Made by a program: the position numbers and the translations under genes. Shown piece after piece: positions 57,955 to 64,000 of a DNA stretch of 64,000 nucleotides (positions are counted from its first letter, which is position 1; each line of letters begins with the position of its first letter). This DNA comes from Chlorocebus sabaeus. Its lineage: Eukaryota > Chordata > Mammalia > Primates > Cercopithecidae. The stretch covers positions 14,503,766 through 14,567,765 of the forward strand of contig NC_132915.1 of assembly GCF_047675955.1 (NCBI RefSeq). The letters run 5' to 3'. A model generated the notes under the pieces. That model was not told the origin of the DNA. It made no database searches and was given only the letters and a program-made list of their open reading frames with translations.

Positions 57955-58125
57955 AAGTATGGTCTGTAGACCAGCACTATTGGCCTTCCTGGGAACTTCT
58001 TGAAGTGCAAATATGCCCCACCCCAGACCTGAATGGAAAACTCTGGGCGTAGGGCCTGGCCATCTGAGTTTTAACAGACCCTCCAGGTGATTCTAATACA
58101 TGCTGCTGTATGAGGAAAGCTAATT
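57955..58125 (+). mobile_element. MER5A (hAT-Charlie MITE)
   Basis: AAAGTATGGTCTGTAGACCA, CCCCACCCCAGACCTGAATG and AGACCCTCCAGGTGATTCTA match MER5A blocks in order. Confidence 0.88.
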
Positions 58126-58717
58126 ATTGGCAAATGGCCACCGAAGCCCCCCCAGAGGGACTGCTTTCTGTTCTCTAATTGCTAACAGTCCATTTTAAGA
58201 GCTGAGATTTTGCATTTCTTATAAGATGAACAGTTTTAATTTCCTCAACAGTTTGCTTTAAAAATAAAATGAGAATGTTTTCTCCATAAGTTTAACATTT
58301 CACTGACTTTATTAGTAGTACAAATGCCCTGACCGCTTTTTAAAATGATTATAATTCAAACATAGATAATGAATGCTTTGGACTACTGCAACAAATTGGA
58401 TAATAATAATGATTTAATGGAAGTCAAGCTATCTAACAGTAGGAAGAAAAACCCTGCTAATTAATTTCATTTTTTAAAAAATCATGTTCATTTATAGTAT
58501 ATTCATACCAAAAGTATTCGAGTGCCTTGCTTACTCCGTGTCTAGCTTATATACTTTCTTACAGGAAGAATTGGAAAAATTACAAGTAATTCTTATCTAA
58601 AAATACTATATTGTTCAAAGATTTGAAGTATATTGCTTATTTTCTAGTAAAATTGTAACTGTGTGGCCATATATGTAGAGTATATAGGAATTTTATTTTC
58701 CACAAAAACACAAATTT
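58126..58717. other. Unassigned AT-rich DNA
   Basis: Nothing recognised. Confidence 0.4.
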
Positions 58718-58804
58718 TTTTATATATATATATACACAAATTTGTATATGTACATATATTTGTGTATATATATGTATGTGTATATATATACACACACACA
58801 CACA
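58718..58804. repeat. TA/TG/CA compound microsatellite, partly palindromic
   Basis: ATATATATATACACAAATTT is followed by TGTATATGTACATATATTTG and TATATATACACACACACACA. The alternating tract can pair with itself. Confidence 0.85.
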
Positions 58805-58849
58805 GAAATCTGTGTATCTATGTGATCTAATGGATATTCCTTTTATGAT

Positions 58850-59232
58850 TTTTTCTTTTTAAACTTTATCGAAGTACCATTAACAAAAGAAAAATACATC
58901 CATTTAAAGGATGCATTGGATATAGAATATAATTTGATGAGCTTTGACAGCTACACTCATGGAACCGCCATCACAATTAAAATATAGAACATTTCTGTTA
59001 CTATCCCAAGTTTCTTTGTTTACCATTGCAGTCTATCCCACCTTTCACCCCTGGTCTTAGGCAATAGAAATGGAGTAACGGCTGTATGTACTCTTTTGTG
59101 TCTGTCTTCTTTCCCTTGGCGTGATGATTTGGACATTCATCCTTTTGTTGCATATATTAGTAGTTAATGCCTTTTCATTGCTAAGGTATGGCACATTCCA
59201 TGGTACGGATATATCACATTCTCTTTATCCAA
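58850..59232 (-). mobile_element. Old L1 (L1M-type) 3' fragment
   Basis: TTTGATGAGCTTTGACAGCT, CGCCATCACAATTAAAATAT and TTCCATGGTACGGATATATC are reverse-oriented L1M words. Confidence 0.78.
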
Positions 59233-59370
59233 AAGTAAAAATTTAACTTTCTTTCCAAAGTTAGAGAATCTCACTTTTTCCACCAAATGTAAATCACCCA
59301 AATACTTACAAATATTTATTTTTTACTAGATTTTTATATTCTGTTTTACTAGTCTGTTTGACCATTCTGC

Positions 59371-59408
59371 TAATGATAATGTAGTTGATTAATGATAATG
59401 TAGTTGAT
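59371..59408. repeat. Perfect 19-bp tandem duplication
   Basis: TAATGATAATGTAGTTGAT occurs twice without a gap (59371-59389 and 59390-59408). Confidence 0.92.
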
Positions 59409-59450
59409 TAATTGAAACCAAAATTTCAATTTACACTGTTACACTGATTC

Positions 59451-60888
59451 ATTTTTTTTTTTTTTTTAAGTATCGAAAGCAGGAATTTATTAGAGAAAGC
59501 ACTCCACAGGGTGGGAGTGGGCTCAAACAAGCGGCTCATGGCCCCGTTACAAAGTTTTCCGGGTTTTAAGTACTCCTGTTGAGGTTCCTACTGTTACCCC
59601 TTATCTGGATGAAGGATTTGGTTTGTGGCTAAAGGCTGAGGTGAATGGGTGCCCCCTGCAGATGAAGGGATGGCCCCTGCTTGGCCCCAAGGCCAATCCA
59701 GGGCACTCTCCCTTTCCATCTGAGGCGTGGAGGAAGGGGAGGGTGGCAGCAACAGTAGCCTTTGATCCTTTGCTTCTCAGGTGGTTGTAGGGAGATGGAA
59801 TTCTTCCTTTGGTTTAGCGTTAGGAAGTTGGCCTGAATTGGCCTTAGAATCCCTGCCTCCAGACCCAGGTGTTTTCTCTCTTAGAAAGTTAGCATAAATT
59901 GACCTCAGATTCCGTGCCCCCAAATCTTGGTGTTTTCCTTGATTCAGCATGAAATGGCCTTCAATTCTCTGCCTCCAGACCCTATTCTCCTGCCTCAGTT
60001 GGGGAAATGTGTGTTTCTTTTTTTTTAAATTATTATTATACTTTAAGTTCTAGAGTACATGTGCACAACGTGCAAGTTTGTTACATATGTATACATGAGC
60101 CATGTTGGTGTGCTGCACCCGTTAACTCGTCATTTACATTAGGTATATCTCCTAATGCTATCCCTCCTCGCTAACCCCTCCCCACAATAGGACCTGGTGT
60201 GTGATGTTCCCCTTCCTGTGTCCAAGTGATCTCATTGTTCAGTTCCCACCTATGAGTGAGAACATGCGGTATTTGGTTTTCTGTTCTTGCAATAGTTTGC
60301 TGAGAATGATGGTTTCTAGCTGTATCCATTGTCCCTACAAAGGACAAAAACTCATCCTTTTTTGTGGCTGCATAGTATTCCATGGTGTATATGTGCCACA
60401 TTTTCTTAATCCAGTGTGTCACTGATGGACATTTGGGTTGATTCCAAGTCTTTGCTATTGTGAATAGTGCCGCAATAAACATACGTGTGCATGTGTCTTT
60501 ATAGCAGCATGATGTATAATCCTTTGGGTATATCCCCAGTAATGGGATGGCTGGGTTGAATGGTATTTCCAGTTCTAGATCCTTGAGGAATCACCACACT
60601 GTTTTCCACAATGGTTGAACTAGTTTACAGTCCCACCAACAGTGTAAAAGTGTTCCTATTTCTCCACATCCTCTCCAGCACCTGTTGTTTCCTGATTTTT
60701 TTATTGCTTGCCATTCTAACTGGTGTGAGATGGTATCTCATTGTGGTTTTGATTTGCATTTCTCCGATGGTGAGTGATGATGAGCATTTTTTCATATGTC
60801 TGTTGGCTGTATGAATGTCTTCTTTTGAGAAGTGTCTGTTCATATCCTTTGCCCACTTTTTGATGGGGTTGTTTGTTTTTTTCTTTGT
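59451..60888 (-). mobile_element. Primate L1 (L1PA-like) insertion with 3' transduction
   Basis: The whole block is bracketed by one 12-bp target duplication, TTACACTGATTC (59439-59450 and 60889-60900). In minus orientation it consists of a 5'-truncated L1 ORF2/3'UTR (about 60027-60888), a first A-run (60018-60026), about 550 bp of non-L1 sequence (59468-60017) and a terminal poly(A) (16 T residues at 59452-59467). The L1 part has young L1PA words (GCATAGTATTCCATGGTGTA, CCAGTAATGGGATGGCTGGG). ORF2 is broken and cannot act. Confidence 0.9.
59468..60017 (-). mobile_element. Transduced non-L1 segment with ERV-like poly(A) end
   Basis: On the minus strand this segment contains three imperfect 61-bp units (about 59820-59990) and ends in CTAATAAATTCCTGCTTTCG, 18 bases before the poly(A). 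CCCGGAAAACTTTGTAACGG and CCCACTCCCACCCTGTGGAG upstream resemble the R/U5 part of class I ERV LTRs. The L1 transcript therefore seems to have run past its own weak signal and ended at an ERV poly(A) signal in its source locus. Confidence 0.75.
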
Positions 60889-60900
60889 TTACACTGATTC

Positions 60901-62404
60901 TTACGATGAAATTCTTTACTAGACAATTACTTTTGAATTAAATAGCCTTATTGAAGATGTTTTAATGAAATTGTACTTGAATTGCAATTTCGTTAATTAA
61001 TCATAAATTTCCTCTGATTTACAGTAATTTTTGGTTGTTGAATGACAGTGCTGATATGTGTGTGGGAAACTACCAGTTTTGATGATCCAGTCAAAGGAAG
61101 ATTTATGACCATAAACAAAACACTTCTGCTGTAGTGCCAATGTTGGTGGATTGGTCTGAACTTCACCTGATACTTGTCAAAGATTCTGGTTTCTGTGACA
61201 GTCTCAGGGTGAAATTTGAAGCTAATAATAAACTCCCTTTAACAAGACTGAATGGCTGGAAGCAGCACACTTGTGTCCGAGACCCAATGCAGCAGTGTTT
61301 GAAACACTGGGCATGGTGTTTTTTATAGTGAGAGGGACTCCTGTGCTTGCATCCTGCAGATGAGGCCAAATGTTTAGAGCCACCACATGGTTACAGGGTG
61401 GTCAAGGAGAACTTGTGGTCATCTTTGTGCCACCCCAGAGACTCCTTCATCTGAAATGCATTTCAAGCAGCCACAGATAAGAAGGGACTCTGACTCCAGG
61501 GAGTGTTCTGAGCAGGGGATGCTGGAAAGAGGGAACTCGAGCTTTCCTGTTTGCAAAAGTGGATCAATGCAGAGAAAGCAGTTTGCATGGGATATTGCCA
61601 TAGAATTTTCATTTTGTTTACCAAAGTGTGTAAGAAAGTAGGTTTATAAACACTTAAAACTATTTTTATTATTTTATTTTCTACTTATTTACTCCCTACT
61701 TTTTCCTAAACCAATTCGAGGTGTTTAAAAATATATATAAATTGAAGAAGTCTTATTTTATAAGATGATGATATCAGGGCAAAAGGAAAGTAAGAGTCAG
61801 ATAGAAAGATAAAGGCAAAGGGGGAATAAACACATAGAAATGCCTGCTCTTTTTATCCTTAATAATTGTAGAGTTGCTTCACAATTGACTGAATTTTCTC
61901 GGGCCTGGAAAAAGAGGTGAGAATGATTAATCTTCTTTTAAAAATCTGTTTCTTGATTTCCTGCTGCTTTATCCTAATGCCTGCTTTAGGTCTACCCTGC
62001 CTACTCTTGAAGATCTGTCTGATGGGAATCCCATCCCATGACTCTTAGCAAAACCTTTCAAAATCCAAAGATCTCTTCCGTTTTGGTCCTTCCTCAATAT
62101 GATTGAACAAGTCCAACCGATGTTGATAAATTTCTTTCCCATATGGAGATGAAATCTGCTCCTTGTAACTCTACCCATGGTACTGGTTTATCTTCTGAAA
62201 TCACACAAAACAATTCTATCCCCACCCTTCTTTTTAAGTGACTCTTATGCCTCTCAAGCCTCATGTTAGCTTTCTCTTGGATAAACATCCCTAGTTTTTC
62301 CAGCACAATTTTTTTTTTTTTTTAAAGATCAGGCTTTCCCCATTCTGGACATATACCCTCCTGATGTTCTCTTGTTTGCCAAGATCTAGTCTTGCCTTAT
62401 AATT
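60901..62404. other. Unassigned DNA
   Basis: About 1.5 kb with no recognised repeat or exon. Short frames at 61134-61641 on both strands are unsupported. Confidence 0.4.
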
Positions 62405-62600
62405 TACTTCTCAAAACTTAGAACACGTTTGAGAGTAAAAGGGGTGCCTAATAATTACAGTGAGACAAAAAGTGTAAACAGGAACCATCCCAGGGCAAAC
62501 CAACGCATAAGCTTTCCTGGCCAAAATATCACTTGAATGTGCCAGAAAATAAGGCAGACAAATCTTGACCAGAAGAACTGCACATATACTCTTACTTTCT
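62405..62600. repeat. Ancient repeat, copy B
   Basis: GAGAGTAAAAGGGGTGCCTA, ATAATTACAGTGAGACAAAA and AGTGTAAACAGGAACC match copy A (4676-4800) in the same orientation and copy C (63455-63640) in inverted orientation. Confidence 0.6.
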
Positions 62601-63454
62601 GAGATCTGCATACTTTAATTTTTTTAACCTAGCTAAAGCTAAATGTTGTTGCAGGTGAGTGTTCCTCTTACATGCCTAGTCTTGTTTCCAATTTGGTAAC
62701 TGCATCCCAGTGTTTCTTTGGAGAAGCATTTTCCCCTCAGTTGAGTATACCCTGATTTCCAAGGGTGAATACATGACCCAGGTCTGGCCAATCAAAGCAA
62801 CATTTCCCCTTACCTTACAATGACTGTTATAAATGGAACAGAACATTAAACATCCATCACAGTGCCTGGCACAGTAATACAATAAATGCTAGCTCCCTTC
62901 TTTTTCTTAGCTTTAATGATTGGTGCATTTATTAATGTGCTCTAGACATTTTTCTGTGATTCATGCTGTACTTGTTGACAAATATTTATGAAACATTTCC
63001 CCTTTTGTCATGTTTTGAAAAAAAGTAATGTTTACCCATTTCTAGTTTTCTGGGAGCTTCCCCATTTAGTATGACAAGATACTGACTTCTATAAAATTGC
63101 TGTGATTTTTCTGAACCTAGAGGCCTGGTTGAATTTAAAATAATTGGTTACTCTTTTATCATCTGCTTGCTTCTCACAGGCTGACATTTCCTCCTTAGAC
63201 ATACTTGCCTTTAATTTTTTGTTTGATTCCAAGATGCAGGGTAATATTATTTTTAACTATCCTAATATGCAGGTACAGGTTATGTGACCTTTCAAAAACA
63301 GAATTATTTCCTCTCAGTTATGGACTCCTACATTTTGTACTTGGCTTAAACCATTTTCTTTAAGTAATACACCTGCGTATGGTATATTAACATATGCATT
63401 ATAGAAATTGAAGTTATATAAACAGGCATATAGTGAAAAAGAGTTTTCATCCTC
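62601..63454. other. Unassigned DNA
   Basis: TTGCAGGTGAGTG at about 62652 is a perfect donor-like word without a plausible exon. 62840-62895 (CAGTGCCTGGCACAGTAATA) is a small L2/MIR-type scrap. Confidence 0.4.
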
Positions 63455-63640
63455 TCTAGAATGAATGCACTCTCTAAGGGTGTATGTGCAGTTCCGTTGC
63501 TCAGAATTTATCTGCTTCATTTTCTGATACATTCAAGTAGTATTTTGGCCAGGAGAGCTTATGTGTTGGTTTGCTCTGGGATGGCTCCTGTTTACACTTT
63601 CTGTCTCATTGTAATTATTAAGCCCCCTTTTACTGTCATT
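63455..63640. repeat. Ancient repeat, copy C (inverted relative to B)
   Basis: TTTTGGCCAGGAGAGCTTAT, GTTGGTTTGCTCTGGGATGG and CTCATTGTAATTATTAAGCC are the reverse complement of copy B words with many substitutions. Conceptual translations of B (minus) and C (plus) align along most of their length, which first revealed the relation. Confidence 0.6.
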
Positions 63641-63682
63641 TTTAGGTAGCCTTCACTTTTCTCTGCATTTTTAGATAGTCAC

Positions 63683-63704
63683 TGTACGTGTGTGTGTGTG
63701 TGTG
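63683..63704. repeat. (TG)n microsatellite
   Basis: About nine TG units. Confidence 0.85.
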
Positions 63705-63819
63705 TTTTACACAAATGGTGGCATATTGTACACACTAGGCCTTGCTTTTTTATTTAACAAAATATCTGGATACTTTTAAATATAAAATATTTATCAGAGA
63801 AGCTTATTTGCAATGATAG

Positions 63820-63960
63820 TATATCTTCTTCTTAGACACATTTATTCAGCAAATATTATGCGCCTAATACACTACAGGCACTGTGTTTGATAGGATATGT
63901 GGTGGTGAATGAAAGACACATGGTTCTTGCCTTGATTCAATTTGATTTCTGTTGGTTATC
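63820..63960 (+). mobile_element. L2 3' end
   Basis: CATTTATTCAGCAAATATTA, CACTACAGGCACTGTGTTTG and GTGGTGGTGAATGAAAGACA fit the L2 terminus. Confidence 0.6.
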
Positions 63961-64000
63961 CTTTCCCATTGGACTAGTTTGATGCTATAGGTACTAAAGA

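Noticed and set aside
60171..60482. 103-codon minus frame
   Set aside because: It is the broken ORF2 C-terminus of the L1 at 60027-60888.
62652..62664. Perfect splice-donor word GCAGGTGAGTG
   Set aside because: No upstream acceptor with an open exon is visible; single donor words occur by chance.
1..64000. Host-defence, prophage or other accessory systems
   Set aside because: The repeats are those of a primate nuclear genome and no prokaryotic gene organisation, ribosome-binding sites or dense coding are present.

Overview
This window is primate nuclear DNA, almost certainly human. It carries many 7SL-derived Alu copies (including an AluY-like one), LINE-1 tails of several ages, a complete THE1/MST-class MaLR element, a solo LTR of the LTR7/HERV-H type, a Tigger1 DNA transposon, and a background of worn MIR, L2 and MER5 repeats. 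There is no operon, no CRISPR array, no tRNA or rRNA gene and no intact protein-coding gene that I recognise. Most of the 64 kb is AT-rich intergenic or intronic DNA. Repeat family names come from my knowledge of consensus sequences, not from a search. Ends of old repeats are approximate; ends fixed by target-site duplications are stated as such.

Layout. 1-6 kb: mostly unassigned DNA, with a perfect 34-bp inverted repeat at 485-577 and two minus-strand Alus. 6-9.6 kb: an MLT1 LTR followed by an old L1 split by a 610-bp ERV LTR. 10-15.8 kb: MIR, a free left Alu monomer, AluY and an L1 tail. 15.8-18.6 kb: Tigger1 with a decayed transposase and an L1 inserted in it. 19.7-22 kb: an LTR-like block, then the only CpG-rich promoter-like segment (about 21.34-21.66 kb), with an RFX/X-box-like site and a well-formed candidate exon behind it. 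22.9-26.9 kb: a nest in which a MIR is split by THE1/MST (with a further LTR inside its 5' LTR) and then carries a 7SL monomer invaded by an Alu. 31.46-33.99 kb: a frameshifted coding-like island of unknown parentage, broken by an Alu. 35-47 kb: L2, MIR and Alu copies, a small retrocopy and a candidate conserved element. 47.9-49 kb: L1 tails. 51-55.4 kb: MST and LTR7-type solo LTRs. 56.5-64 kb: MER5-type transposons and a young L1 that carried about 550 bp of foreign 3' flank.

I found no undescribed biological system. The best signals are rearrangement and retrotransposition scars (template-switch-like inverted copies, a short templated L1 insert, a 3' transduction ending at an ERV-type poly(A) signal), the CpG/X-box promoter candidate and the unidentified coding-like island.
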